A stretch of DNA of 64,000 nucleotides from Streptomyces natalensis ATCC 27448 (lineage in GTDB: Bacteria; Actinomycetota; Actinomycetes; Streptomycetales; Streptomycetaceae): assembly GCF_000935125.1 (NCBI RefSeq), contig NZ_JRKI01000032.1, positions 21,444-85,443 of the forward strand, given 5' to 3'. Within the stretch, counting starts at the first letter, position 1. The number at the start of each line of letters is the position of its first letter. The position numbers and the translations under genes were made by a program. Shown in pieces: positions 15,594 to 24,252 of the stretch. The notes beneath the pieces were generated by a model, which had not been told where the DNA came from, ran no database searches, and worked only from the letters and a program-made list of their open reading frames with translations.

Positions 15594-16738
15594 CCGCGAT
15601 TGTGCTCGTCGGCACGGTGCGCGCCAGGACGCCCGAGGAGACGTGGCAGATCCTGGCTGGGCAGATGGAGCGGCTGGGGATCACACGGGTGGCTCAGATC
15701 ACCGGCCTCGACTACCTCGGCATCCCGGTCTGGACGGCCATCCGCCCGAGCGCCCGCACCCTCGTCACCTCGCAGGGCAAGGGGGCCAGCGACCTCCTGG
15801 CGAAAATCTCAGCCGTTCTGGAGAGCGCGGAGCTGTGGCACGCCGAACAGCCTCTCGCTGCGGCGGCGCGCGGCACTCACCGCGACCTCGGCGTCCCGTA
15901 CCCGATGAACGCCCTGCCGGTGAAGCTGGATCACGACAGCCTGCCGGACACCCCCTTGGACTGGGCGCTGGGAACGGGTCTCACGAGCGGCCGGAGCACT
16001 CTGGTCCCGGCAGACCTCGTACGGCGCCATCTCCGGCGCGACGTGGTGGTGCCCAACATCTTCCACGTCACCAGCAACGGACTGGCCTGTGGCAACACCG
16101 CAGGCGAGGCCACTGTGCACGCCCTGTTCGAGGTCATCGAGCGCGATGTTCTCCACCGTGACTACGTCAGCGGAGGCGGGCACCGCACCCTGATCAACCC
16201 CGGCAGCGTCGAGGACCGCTACTGCCGAGACCTCATCGACCGGTTCCAGGACGCCCGCATGTTCCTGGAGATCGCGCTGGTGGACAGCGCGTACGAGATC
16301 CCGGTGTGCGCCGTCTACATCTGGTCGGAGGACTACCCGATTCTTTTCGCCGGCTCTGGGTGCCACCGCGACCCGCGCATCGCCCTCTCCCGGGCGCTCA
16401 CGGAAGCCGCTCAGAGCCGGCTGACCTGTATCGCCGGAACGCGAGACGACCTGGAATCCCACGAGCACGCCTTCGCCGCCCGCCCGCCGCGCCCCGAGCA
16501 CGCCGGGCCGAGCACCGGCGACTGGGCCGCCCTGACCGCCCGCTACGGGCCCGCAGAGCGCGACTTTCCGGCGGAGACCGCAGCCGTGGCAGCCCGGGTC
16601 GCCTCCGTCACCGGCTACGAACCCATCGCCGTCGACGTGTCCCGGTCCGATGCTTACGCGGCCGTGAAGGTAGCCGCCCCCGGCCTGGAGATGCGCATCA
16701 CCCGCTCGATCCCCAGGCCCGGGAAGCGCCATGGATGA
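15590..16738 (+). CDS. YcaO-domain peptide-backbone cyclase/thioamidase
   Basis: A 382-residue YcaO enzyme that activates a precursor amide with ATP. GTG 15590 overlaps the TfuA stop. ATP-binding elements are visible: the ESAELWHAE helix near residues 82-90, GNTAGEATVHALFEVIERD near 167-185, and SRALTEAAQSR near 267-277. There is no separate E1-like or ocin-ThiF domain nearby, so TfuA is the likely partner. This favours thioamide over azoline chemistry, by family knowledge. It overlaps the methyltransferase start at 16731. Confidence 0.9.
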   Translation: MTAIVLVGTVRARTPEETWQILAGQMERLGITRVAQITGLDYLGIPVWTAIRPSARTLVTSQGKGASDLLAKISAVLESAELWHAEQPLAAAARGTHRDLGVPYPMNALPVKLDHDSLPDTPLDWALGTGLTSGRSTLVPADLVRRHLRRDVVVPNIFHVTSNGLACGNTAGEATVHALFEVIERDVLHRDYVSGGGHRTLINPGSVEDRYCRDLIDRFQDARMFLEIALVDSAYEIPVCAVYIWSEDYPILFAGSGCHRDPRIALSRALTEAAQSRLTCIAGTRDDLESHEHAFAARPPRPEHAGPSTGDWAALTARYGPAERDFPAETAAVAARVASVTGYEPIAVDVSRSDAYAAVKVAAPGLEMRITRSIPRPGKRHG

Positions 16739-17501
16739 GCCCACCCTGTCACCGCAGGAGCAGCGGCTCGCCGAGGTCTACGACGCCTTCCACGCTGCCA
16801 GGGCCTCCAGTTCCCTGTCCGCCCGCCTCTACGCCCTCGCCATGGGCGAGGACTACCCGCCCGAGGTCAACGCCTCCAGCTCATGCGACTGGCAGCTGCT
16901 CGCCACCGCCGTCCGGCGGCTGCGGCTGCACCCGGGTCAGCATCTGGTGGACCTGGGGTGCGGCACCGGCGGCGAGGGCCTGTGGCTGGCCCGCGCCCTG
17001 GCCGCCCGACTGACCGGAATCGACGTCTCCTTGGTGGCCGTACATCTCGCTGCCGCCAGGGCCGGCCAGTTCGTTCCAAAGGGGCGTGCCGACTTCCGCG
17101 TCGGCACGCTGGCCTCCACCGGATTGCCCGACGGCAGCGCCGACGGCGTGATATGCGTGGACGCATACGGTTTCGCTCCCAACAAGCGGGCGGCGATCGA
17201 CGAGGTCCACCGCATCCTCGCCCCCGGCGCCCGAGCCGTCATCACCTTCAGCGGTCAGGCTCCGCTCAGCAGCCGACCGTGGACCTACCAAGGCCTGGAA
17301 CTGGAAGCCGAGGAGCACCGGCCCGGCGTAGGGCAGATGTGGCTGCGACTGTACGAGCTGCGGGCCGAACATGAGGCCGAGCTGCGCAGGGAATTCGGAG
17401 ATGACCACGCGCAGGACATGCTCGACGAGGCACAGCGCAGGGCTCCGACTGTGAGCAGCCGTCACTTCTCCGTTGTTACCTTACGACGCACCACAGACTG
17501 A
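16731..17501 (+). CDS. SAM-dependent methyltransferase of the RiPP locus
   Basis: A 256-residue class I methyltransferase. Motif I (VDLGCGTGGEG) is near residues 73-83 and an acidic post-I residue lies in TGIDVS near 95-100. ATG 16731 overlaps the YcaO stop, so it is part of the same operon. It is likely to methylate the peptide (N-terminus, C-terminus or sulfur), but the site cannot be read from sequence. Bases 16755-16786 near its 5' end match a CRISPR spacer located at 63058-63089 in this window. Confidence 0.85.
   Translation: MDEPTLSPQEQRLAEVYDAFHAARASSSLSARLYALAMGEDYPPEVNASSSCDWQLLATAVRRLRLHPGQHLVDLGCGTGGEGLWLARALAARLTGIDVSLVAVHLAAARAGQFVPKGRADFRVGTLASTGLPDGSADGVICVDAYGFAPNKRAAIDEVHRILAPGARAVITFSGQAPLSSRPWTYQGLELEAEEHRPGVGQMWLRLYELRAEHEAELRREFGDDHAQDMLDEAQRRAPTVSSRHFSVVTLRRTTD
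16755..16786 (-). other. Protospacer matched by a spacer of the fifth CRISPR array
   Basis: The minus strand here equals the spacer at 63058-63089 in 31 of 32 positions. The single difference is at spacer position 27, far from the seed. The three bases 5' of the protospacer on that strand (complement of 16787-16789) are AAG, the canonical type I-E PAM. The target lies inside the methyltransferase gene. Confidence 0.9.
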
Positions 17502-17516
17502 GGGATTGGGGCGACA

Positions 17517-18521
17517 ATGACGGCTCACGTCGGCGTGTTCGGTGCGGGATCGTGGGGGACGGCCGCGGCGATGATCCTGGCCGACGCCGGGTGCAGAGTG
17601 ACTTTGTGGGCGCGGCGCCCCGAGCTGGCCGAGGCGATCAATGAAAGCGGCACCAACCCGGACTACTTCCCCGAGTTTGCCCTGCCGCCGGGCATCACCG
17701 CGACGGCTGACCCGGCGGAGGCCGCCAAGGACGCGGAGGTGGCTTTCCTGGCCGTGACGGCACAGACCCTGCGCGCCAACCTTGCCGACTGGGCGCCTCT
17801 GCTGCCCCCGGAGAGCGTTCTGGTCTCCTTGATGAAGGGCGTCGAGCTGGGCACGGCCAAGCTGATGAGCGAGGTGATCGCGGACGTGGCGGACGCCGGG
17901 CCGGAACGGATCGCGGTCGTCTCCGGGCCGAACTTGGCGGGCGAGATTGTCCGTCGTCAGCCCGCAGCGAGCGTGGTGGCCTGCAAGAACCTGGCCGTCG
18001 CGGAACGCCTGCAAGCGGCCTGCCGCACCCCGTACTTCCGCCCGTACACCAACACCGACGTCATCGGGTGCGAACTCGGCGGCGCGGTGAAGAACGTCAT
18101 CGCCCTGGCCGTGGGCATCGCCGACGGCCAGAAACTCGGCGACAACACCAAAGCCGCACTCATCACCCGGGGCCTGGCCGAGACCACCCGCCTCGGCCAG
18201 GCCATGGGGGCCGAGGCACTGACCCTGGCCGGGCTGGCTGGCATGGGCGACCTCGTCGCCACCTGCTCCTCGCCGCTGTCCCGCAACCACACCTTCGGCG
18301 TCAACCTCGGCCGCGGCCGGACGGTGCCCGAAACGGCTGCAATCACGAAACAGACAGCCGAGGGCGTCACGTCCTGTGAGTCCGTCCTCGATCTCGCACG
18401 ACGCCACGGTGTTGACATGCCGATCACCGAGACCGTTGTCGACATCGTCCACGGTAGGAAGGCACCCAAGGAGGCCGTCAAGGAACTCATGTCGCGCACG
18501 GCGAAACCCGAGCTTCGCTGA
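17517..18521 (+). CDS. gpsA: NAD(P)-dependent glycerol-3-phosphate dehydrogenase
   Basis: A complete 334-residue GpsA, which reduces dihydroxyacetone phosphate to sn-glycerol 3-phosphate for phospholipid synthesis. The Rossmann motif GAGSWGT is at residues 9-15. MKGVE, GPNLAGEI, the catalytic-lysine segment GGAVKNVIALAVGI and GDLVATC all follow in normal order. ATG 17517 is 15 bp after the methyltransferase stop, on the same strand. A plasmid copy of this essential enzyme inside a RiPP operon may be a resistant target duplicate, an enzyme adapted to tailoring, or unlinked cargo. No active-site change is obvious by eye. Confidence 0.95.
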   Translation: MTAHVGVFGAGSWGTAAAMILADAGCRVTLWARRPELAEAINESGTNPDYFPEFALPPGITATADPAEAAKDAEVAFLAVTAQTLRANLADWAPLLPPESVLVSLMKGVELGTAKLMSEVIADVADAGPERIAVVSGPNLAGEIVRRQPAASVVACKNLAVAERLQAACRTPYFRPYTNTDVIGCELGGAVKNVIALAVGIADGQKLGDNTKAALITRGLAETTRLGQAMGAEALTLAGLAGMGDLVATCSSPLSRNHTFGVNLGRGRTVPETAAITKQTAEGVTSCESVLDLARRHGVDMPITETVVDIVHGRKAPKEAVKELMSRTAKPELR

Positions 18522-18804
18522 GCAGGGAGCCCCCTTCGAGAGTGTGCACACCGTCGGCCCCGGTCGCCGCCCCTTCCCCCGTGGGGCAGCAGCCGGGGCC
18601 GGCTCGTATGCTCCGGGCGCCGAGTGGGGAGTGTGACGGCTCCCGCCCGGTGTCCGGTGTCTTTTGCGGGCGTGGATCGCCGGGATGTCGGCGGCTCCCG
18701 CAGTACGCGACGAAGGTGCGCCTGCTCCCGTGCTGCGGAATGGGCACGCGGACCTGCTGCCCATGCAGCCTCGCGAACAAGATGAAGAAAAAGATGAGGC
18801 CCTG

Positions 18805-18837
18805 TGTCACATCAGGGCGGATCCGCCTCCCCTCTCT
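18805..18837 (+). promoter_or_regulatory. 33-nt repeated motif, copy B
   Basis: TGTCACATC (18805-18813), 15 variable bases containing the palindrome GGCGGATCCGCC (18816-18827), then CCCCTCTCT (18829-18837). Order and spacing are identical to copies A and C. It lies 42 nt before a 14-codon leader frame at 18880 and heads the coupling-protein operon. The outer inverted repeat seen in copies A and C is weak here. The 18522-18804 stretch before it shows no gene. Confidence 0.6.
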
Positions 18838-18879
18838 TCATTGAGGCGGCAAGGTGCCGTCCTCGGTGAGGAGGCGCAG

Positions 18880-18924
18880 ATGAATCCGCACGAGGTCACG
18901 CCGAGCGGGCGGGGGCTGCGATGA
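18880..18924 (+). CDS. 14-residue leader peptide frame
   Basis: ATG 18880 follows a strong GAGGAGG ribosome site. The frame encodes 14 residues and ends in TGA 18922-18924, overlapping the ATG of the next gene at 18921. Translation of the leader would therefore couple to the membrane-protein gene. The frame is open well upstream but has no protein character there. It may be a regulatory leader linked to motif copy B, or simply the remnant 5' end of a lost gene. Confidence 0.5.
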   Translation: MNPHEVTPSGRGLR

Positions 18925-19412
18925 ACGGCATTCTGCCGCGTCCGTCGGAGGTGGGGCACTGGCTGTGGGTGCTGGTGGAGGGCGGCCTGGCGCACCTGTG
19001 GTGGGTCGCGGTCGTCGCTCTTGTTGCTGTGGCTGTGTGGGTTGCGGCCGCGGTGTGGTGGCGTCGGTGGGCGGTGCGCGAGCTGGCCGACCGTGAGCGG
19101 GTGGAGCTGGTGCCGGCGGCCACGTTCGACCCCGAGCTCGCTGAGGTGGGTCGTGTGGCGGGTCGGCTGGCCAGTGTTCGCACGGCGAGCGGGATGCTGC
19201 CCCGGCGCGCGGCTGTGGTCCGTGTACGGATCGCAGCGGGTGATGAAGGGCGCCTGCACTACTGGTGGGAGGGCCCGCAGCGGTCGGCTGGAGTGTTGCG
19301 GCTGTCGGGATACCGGCGGGTCGAAGTCGTCGCTCCCCGTTCCCGCGGCGGGCGTCGTCAGCGCATCCGGTTCGCTGATGCTGCGCCGTTGAAGCGGGGT
19401 GGTTCGTGGTGA
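18921..19412 (+). CDS. Membrane protein upstream of the coupling ATPase
   Basis: A 163-residue protein with one long hydrophobic segment (about residues 25-48, rich in Val, Ala and Trp) followed by a basic soluble domain. ATG 18921 overlaps the leader stop and its own stop overlaps the start at 19409. Position just before a coupling-protein ATPase suggests a membrane anchor or accessory of the transfer complex. I do not recognise the family. Confidence 0.6.
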   Translation: MNGILPRPSEVGHWLWVLVEGGLAHLWWVAVVALVAVAVWVAAAVWWRRWAVRELADRERVELVPAATFDPELAEVGRVAGRLASVRTASGMLPRRAAVVRVRIAAGDEGRLHYWWEGPQRSAGVLRLSGYRRVEVVAPRSRGGRRQRIRFADAAPLKRGGSW

Positions 19413-21664
19413 GCACCGTCGACCTGACCAAGCCCAGTGCCGACGCATCTGGTGATCAGGAGCCCGCAGCCGAGAACAGCACCGTCCAGGGCGGACCGCG
19501 CTACGTCGCGCGGGCCGAGCTGGTACTGGCTGGGCCGGATCACCGCCCGCTGGAGAAGGCCGGGCTGGATCCTGACCCCTTGGAGCACCTGGCCGCTGTG
19601 TTCGCCCAGGTGCGCACCGAGGCCGGTGAAGAGGCCGAGCTGCTTGTTGACCTGGTCCCGGTCCCCGGTCGGAAGGTGGCCCGACGGCGCCGTGCCCTGA
19701 TGCGGCGTACCACCCGGCGAGGGCCGTCCGCGTACGGCGAGCAGCTCAGTACGGGCGGCCGCGGGGGCAGCCTGATGGAGATCCTGCGCGACGGCCTCGG
19801 CGTCTCGGGAGGCGGAGGGGCCAAGCAGAGCTCGGCGCGGATTCCGCGCCAGAGTGACCTGTCCGAGGGGGTCGGGAAGTTCACCCCCGGTGCGGAGGTA
19901 TTCGCCGTCCAGGTGCTGGTGCGGTGTGTGGGACGGCATCCGCAGCAGGCGCAGGCCCGTCTGCACCAGGTGATGGCGGCGATGGAGGCCTTCAGCGGCG
20001 AGAACCGTTTCGTGCCGGTGGGGCCGAAGCACGGCCCCTGGCGCGGGTATTCGAATGTGTGGTGGCTGCGGCGTCGCTTCGACCGACGGTTGGAGCGGGG
20101 GGATTTCGCGCCGGCGCGGCGTCAGTGGGTGACGTGGCAGGAGATCGCCGGTCTTCTCAAGCCGCCCACCGCCCGGTGTGACGCGCCCAATGTGGCCCGC
20201 TGCGGCGGTGTGGTTCCGCCGGCGCCGGCTGCATTGCCGACCTGGACCGGGCAGCGCGATGTGCTGCCGCTGGGGCTGGTTTCCGGCCCGGACGGTACCG
20301 AGCGGCTCGCGGGCGCCCGCACCGCGGATGTCCTCTTCGGTGCCTTCTACGGCAAATCCGGCTTCGGGAAGACGGAATTGGGCCTGGTCCAGTGCCTGGC
20401 CCGTGCCTACGCCGGCGACGGGGCCTGGTTCCTCGACCCGCACGGCGCGGCGTGGCAGCGGGCCCGCCCCTACCTCGCGCACCCTGCCGTCGCCGACCGT
20501 GTGTGGGAGATCAACCTGGCCCGCCCGGCCATGACGGATCGGATGGCGTGCTGGAATCCGCTGTCCATGGAGGGGCGGGACATCGAGGAGGTTCAGGAAG
20601 TCATCGGGTCCGTGGTGGGGGCAATCGCCTCCGCCCATGCATGGGGGGAGAACGCGACCCGGGCCCGGACGATCCTGTCCAGCGTGGTGCGTACCCTAGC
20701 CCAGCTCTCGCACCACCTTGTGACCAGTGGCCATCCGGAACTGCAGCCGACCGTGTTCCAGATCAAGACGCTGTTGGAGGACGAGGAGTGGCGTGAGGCG
20801 GTGCTGGCAGTTCTGGATCCGGCGGAGGCTGTGTTCTGGCGCCGGTCCTTCCCTCATCTGGAAGCTTCCGCAGTCAATCCGGTGACCAATGCGCTCTACC
20901 GGCTCGACAACTCGCGGTCCTTGAAGGCGTTCCTGGGCTCGCCGCGATCGGCATACGATGTTCGGCGGGCGATGGATGAGCGGCAGGTCGTCTTCGTGTG
21001 CCCGTCCGGCACCGGCGAGAGCGACGAGCTGGTCACTGCGCTGTTGCTGTTCGACCTGTTCCGGGCGGGTGCCTCCCGCATCGATTCCCCGGTGGAGGAC
21101 CTGGCAACGTTCTGGGCGTGGGCGGACGAGCTGACCGCGGTCGACGGGGCCTCCCACGGCCACATCGCCAAGATCCTGGAGCAGCTGCGGAAGTTCGAAG
21201 TGCGCTTCATGGGGATGACGCAGATGGCGATGCGGCTGTCCCCCGAGACCCGGGCCGCCCTCATGCAGAACCAGTCGCTTCTGTCGGCGACGGCTGCGGA
21301 CTACGACGAGGCCGGCTTCGTGGCCAAGCGCCTACCAGGGATCGACGCGGAGACGGTGCTGGGCCTGGACAAGTACGAGTACATCCAGTCGGTCATGCTC
21401 CGCGGCAAGCGCACCACGCCCTTCAGGGTCCGCGGCGTCCCGGTGGATGAGGTCTACGCCGACTACCGCAACGAGGCGGGTCTGCCAGCCCTGGATGCGG
21501 CGATCGACAAGAACCTGCGCCGTCTCACGGTCGGCGACATCCTCGCGACCCAGCGCGGCCTGGACGACGCGATCCTCGCCCACCTCACCACCGGCCGGAC
21601 ACAACCGCCGCGCACCTCCGGCCACGGTTCCGGCGACGTGGTCCGCACGCTCCGCCCCGTCTGA
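19409..21664 (+). CDS. Type IV coupling-protein-like ATPase (TraD/VirD4 class)
   Basis: A 751-residue ATPase that would deliver DNA to the mating channel. GTG 19409 overlaps the previous stop; GTG 19406 is an alternative. Walker A (YGKSGFGKTELG) is near residues 313-324, with WFLDPHGAAW about 25 residues later. An acidic segment, WAWADE, near residues 569-574 is the Walker B candidate. The first 300 residues are a variable domain without membrane helices; the upstream membrane protein may supply the anchor. The last 60 residues are a proline/threonine tail. It is separated from the other transfer operon by the RiPP insert. Confidence 0.85.
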   Translation: MSTVDLTKPSADASGDQEPAAENSTVQGGPRYVARAELVLAGPDHRPLEKAGLDPDPLEHLAAVFAQVRTEAGEEAELLVDLVPVPGRKVARRRRALMRRTTRRGPSAYGEQLSTGGRGGSLMEILRDGLGVSGGGGAKQSSARIPRQSDLSEGVGKFTPGAEVFAVQVLVRCVGRHPQQAQARLHQVMAAMEAFSGENRFVPVGPKHGPWRGYSNVWWLRRRFDRRLERGDFAPARRQWVTWQEIAGLLKPPTARCDAPNVARCGGVVPPAPAALPTWTGQRDVLPLGLVSGPDGTERLAGARTADVLFGAFYGKSGFGKTELGLVQCLARAYAGDGAWFLDPHGAAWQRARPYLAHPAVADRVWEINLARPAMTDRMACWNPLSMEGRDIEEVQEVIGSVVGAIASAHAWGENATRARTILSSVVRTLAQLSHHLVTSGHPELQPTVFQIKTLLEDEEWREAVLAVLDPAEAVFWRRSFPHLEASAVNPVTNALYRLDNSRSLKAFLGSPRSAYDVRRAMDERQVVFVCPSGTGESDELVTALLLFDLFRAGASRIDSPVEDLATFWAWADELTAVDGASHGHIAKILEQLRKFEVRFMGMTQMAMRLSPETRAALMQNQSLLSATAADYDEAGFVAKRLPGIDAETVLGLDKYEYIQSVMLRGKRTTPFRVRGVPVDEVYADYRNEAGLPALDAAIDKNLRRLTVGDILATQRGLDDAILAHLTTGRTQPPRTSGHGSGDVVRTLRPV

Positions 21665-21687
21665 CCTGCTCCACAGAAAGGCTTCCG

Positions 21688-22665
21688 ATGCCACGTCCTC
21701 GCTTCCTGGACCCCACTCAGCGGGGCCTGTCCCAGCTGGGACAGGAGATCCTGCCCGTGCTCTACCGCCACCGGCTGCTGACCGCCGGCCAGCTCACCCA
21801 GCTCCTGCGCCCGGCGGCCACCTCCACCCGCTACATCCGCCGGCAGCTGGAAGTGCTCCACGACCGCGGTCTGGTCGATGCGTCGGTCCGTCGCAGCAGC
21901 CGCGCCGGCGAACTCCTCTGGTACACGACCGCGCTGGGCTGCGAGGTCGTCGAGAGCGGCGGCGAGCTCGCGCCGCGGGCCTACCGCATGACGGAGGACG
22001 CGGCCGCCAGCCAGCTGCAGGAGCACACCTTGGCCGTCAACGAGGTGGGGCTGGCGTTCGTCCAGCACGCCCGGCGCCTCGGTGACGAGTGCGGGCCGCT
22101 GGACTGGGACCCCGAAGTCGCCCACCGCCTTCGCGACGGCGACAGTCGCCTGGGCGACGAGGCGTTCCTGGTGCCCGACGCGGTGCTCCGCTACATCCAC
22201 ACCGCCCCCACCGGCGACGGTGGCCGGCAGCGGATGCTGCTGACGTTCTTCTGCGAGATCGACCGCACCACGATGAGCATCGCCCGCCTGGCCGCGAAGC
22301 TGCACGCCTACGCCCGCTACGTCCGCTACATTCCCCAGCCGGTCCTGGGCCGCGGCCGGCCGAAAGCAGGTGGGTACCGACAGGAGGCATGGCGCGCCCG
22401 CTACCCGTCCTTCCCCCGGATTCTCCTCGTGCTGGACGGAGCATCCCAGGGCCAGCTGGCGAAGCGGACCGACGATCTTCGGGCTCTGGTGGCCGCGGAC
22501 GCACGTCTGCAGCCGACCGCCACGGAGCTGAAGGCTGGCATCACCACCTTCAAGCAGCTACAGCAGCACGGGCCGTTCGCACCGATCGTCACGCCCGTCG
22601 TCGGTGATCCCGAACCGACCGATGTCCTCTTGCGTCCGTCTGCCACTGCCGCATCAGCGGCCTGA
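21688..22665 (+). CDS. Replication-relaxation family protein
   Basis: A 325-residue protein. The N-terminal 75 residues are a winged helix (YRHRLLTAGQLTQLL, then LEVLHDRGLVD). An alpha/beta domain follows, with DAVL near residue 170 and an FCEIDR strand near 193-198. This is the layout of the Replic_Relax family described from Streptomyces plasmids and implicated in plasmid maintenance. ATG 21688 lies 23 bp after the ATPase stop. The nuclease-like acidic residues and position next to a coupling protein make a relaxase-related role worth testing, but that is inference. Confidence 0.8.
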   Translation: MPRPRFLDPTQRGLSQLGQEILPVLYRHRLLTAGQLTQLLRPAATSTRYIRRQLEVLHDRGLVDASVRRSSRAGELLWYTTALGCEVVESGGELAPRAYRMTEDAAASQLQEHTLAVNEVGLAFVQHARRLGDECGPLDWDPEVAHRLRDGDSRLGDEAFLVPDAVLRYIHTAPTGDGGRQRMLLTFFCEIDRTTMSIARLAAKLHAYARYVRYIPQPVLGRGRPKAGGYRQEAWRARYPSFPRILLVLDGASQGQLAKRTDDLRALVAADARLQPTATELKAGITTFKQLQQHGPFAPIVTPVVGDPEPTDVLLRPSATAASAA

Positions 22666-22677
22666 GAGGAGAGCACC

Positions 22678-23151
22678 ATGTTCGCCTTCCTTCGCCGTAC
22701 GCGCCGCCGTAAGCCGGCCGGACCCTCCATAGCTGTCATCGACATCACGGCCTTCTCCAGCCGGCACAACGACACCACCTGCGCTGATTTCGCCGCCATC
22801 CCCCAGCCCATGGGCCCCCTGGTCAGCGAGCTGATCGCCCTGCATACCCACACCCGGCACCTGGAGTGGCTCTCCGAACGTGAGAACTGCCGGGACGAAT
22901 ACCGCCTGCTGGCACGCTCGATCGTGCGGCAGGTCCTGGCCGGCTGGCACCACCAGACCGACGGCCGCGGCACCATCGACGACCTCCTGACCGACGACAT
23001 CCGCCCGACCCGCGTGCCTGTCCAGGACGACCACCCGTCGGATTCCGGCCCCATCTGCAGCGAGCCTGATCTTCGAGCGCCTGAGCTGGCACAATCGGCG
23101 CCCCAACAGGGCGCGGTGCCGTGGTGGTCGCAGGCAAGGGGGCAGCAGTGA
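22678..23151 (+). CDS. Hypothetical protein, 157 residues
   Basis: A soluble protein with a basic N-terminus (RRTRRRK) and a central helical region containing several His and Trp residues. ATG 22678 follows GAGAGGAGAG closely. Its stop overlaps the next GTG at 23148. Family unknown. Its place in the operon suggests an accessory transfer role. Confidence 0.55.
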   Translation: MFAFLRRTRRRKPAGPSIAVIDITAFSSRHNDTTCADFAAIPQPMGPLVSELIALHTHTRHLEWLSERENCRDEYRLLARSIVRQVLAGWHHQTDGRGTIDDLLTDDIRPTRVPVQDDHPSDSGPICSEPDLRAPELAQSAPQQGAVPWWSQARGQQ

Positions 23152-24167
23152 GGAAGGCCGGTTGGATCGCTGTCGGCATGATGGTGGCGGGGCTGGTGAC
23201 GGGATGCGCCGGCGACCCGCCCCCGAAGCAGCGTCCCGCCGCCGACAGCAAGTCCAAGGCCTCACACGCGCCGAAGCGTGAACTGCCCGAGGGTATGCAC
23301 AAGCTCGGCGAGAGCGTGAGCACGGAGGAAGGGGCCTGGGCACTGGCCCCGTCCAAGCTGACGGAGGTGACGCCGACCGGCAAGGCCCGGGGCGTACCCC
23401 GCGGGTGGCGCACCGCGAAGATGACCTGGACGCTCACCAACAAGACCGGCGAGATCCAGCAGCTACTGGATGTCTCCCCCACCACCCGGTACGGCGCGAC
23501 CGGTCGGCCAGCCGCCGAATTCACCGACACCGGCGTCGACGGGATCCCCGACGCGATCAGCGACGATCCGCCGCGAGTCAAGCCCGGCGGGTCCTACACC
23601 CTGACGGTAGGCGTCGCGGTCCCGGCCGACGCGGTCGGCGACCCCGTCACCATCACCACGCGCCCGTCGACGGTGTATGGGGACACCGGCGACGTCGCCT
23701 TCTTCGAGGGCACGTTCCCCGGGGCTCCTGCCCGCAAGGACTTCGCCCTCCACCCGCAGCCGGCCACGGAGACCAACAAACCGCTGGCCTTCGGGCAATG
23801 GAAGGCAGATCCGCGGATGACCGTCGACAACGTCCGGGCGGACGGCGGCACCGACGCCCAGGGGCGGCGTACGTACACCGGAGAACTGACCGTGTTCAAC
23901 GACGCGACAGCGGCCGACCTCCCCTACACCCCTATGAAGAAGAACGTGCGCGTCTATTACGGGGCCGGGTTGAAAGAGGCAGATCTCCTCCAGGGCGGGC
24001 CTGGTACTGCCGACAGCGGCTTCATCGCGCCACAGCGGGCTGCGACCCACACCTTCCGATTCGCCCTGCCGAAGGGGGCGAACGCGGCATCGGTGTCGGT
24101 GGAGGTCACCGACCTCGGCAGCGCCGAGGCCACATTCGAAGGGAAGATTTCCGACCGGTCGTCGTGA
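23148..24167 (+). CDS. Lipoprotein, 339 residues
   Basis: GTG 23148 overlaps the previous stop. The N-terminus is a lipoprotein signal with lipobox LVTGC, placing the acylated cysteine near residue 21. Two beta-rich domains follow, resembling DUF4352/immunoglobulin-like extracellular domains (TWTLTNKTG, TVGVAVPADA). It is probably displayed on the outer face of the membrane, perhaps aiding the transfer or pilus system. It is the last gene of the 18.9-24.2 kb operon. Confidence 0.7.
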   Translation: MRKAGWIAVGMMVAGLVTGCAGDPPPKQRPAADSKSKASHAPKRELPEGMHKLGESVSTEEGAWALAPSKLTEVTPTGKARGVPRGWRTAKMTWTLTNKTGEIQQLLDVSPTTRYGATGRPAAEFTDTGVDGIPDAISDDPPRVKPGGSYTLTVGVAVPADAVGDPVTITTRPSTVYGDTGDVAFFEGTFPGAPARKDFALHPQPATETNKPLAFGQWKADPRMTVDNVRADGGTDAQGRRTYTGELTVFNDATAADLPYTPMKKNVRVYYGAGLKEADLLQGGPGTADSGFIAPQRAATHTFRFALPKGANAASVSVEVTDLGSAEATFEGKISDRSS

Positions 24168-24252
24168 AGCCGGGCGGGACTCTCGTCACATCACAACGGC
24201 GTTGACGAAGAAGTCGGTTACCAATCCGCATCGATTTGCCGCAGATGCCGCA

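Noticed and set aside
18664..18879. Upstream extension of the 14-residue leader frame
   Set aside because: It runs through motif copy B, has no ribosome site of its own and looks non-coding; only the last 14 codons follow a good site.
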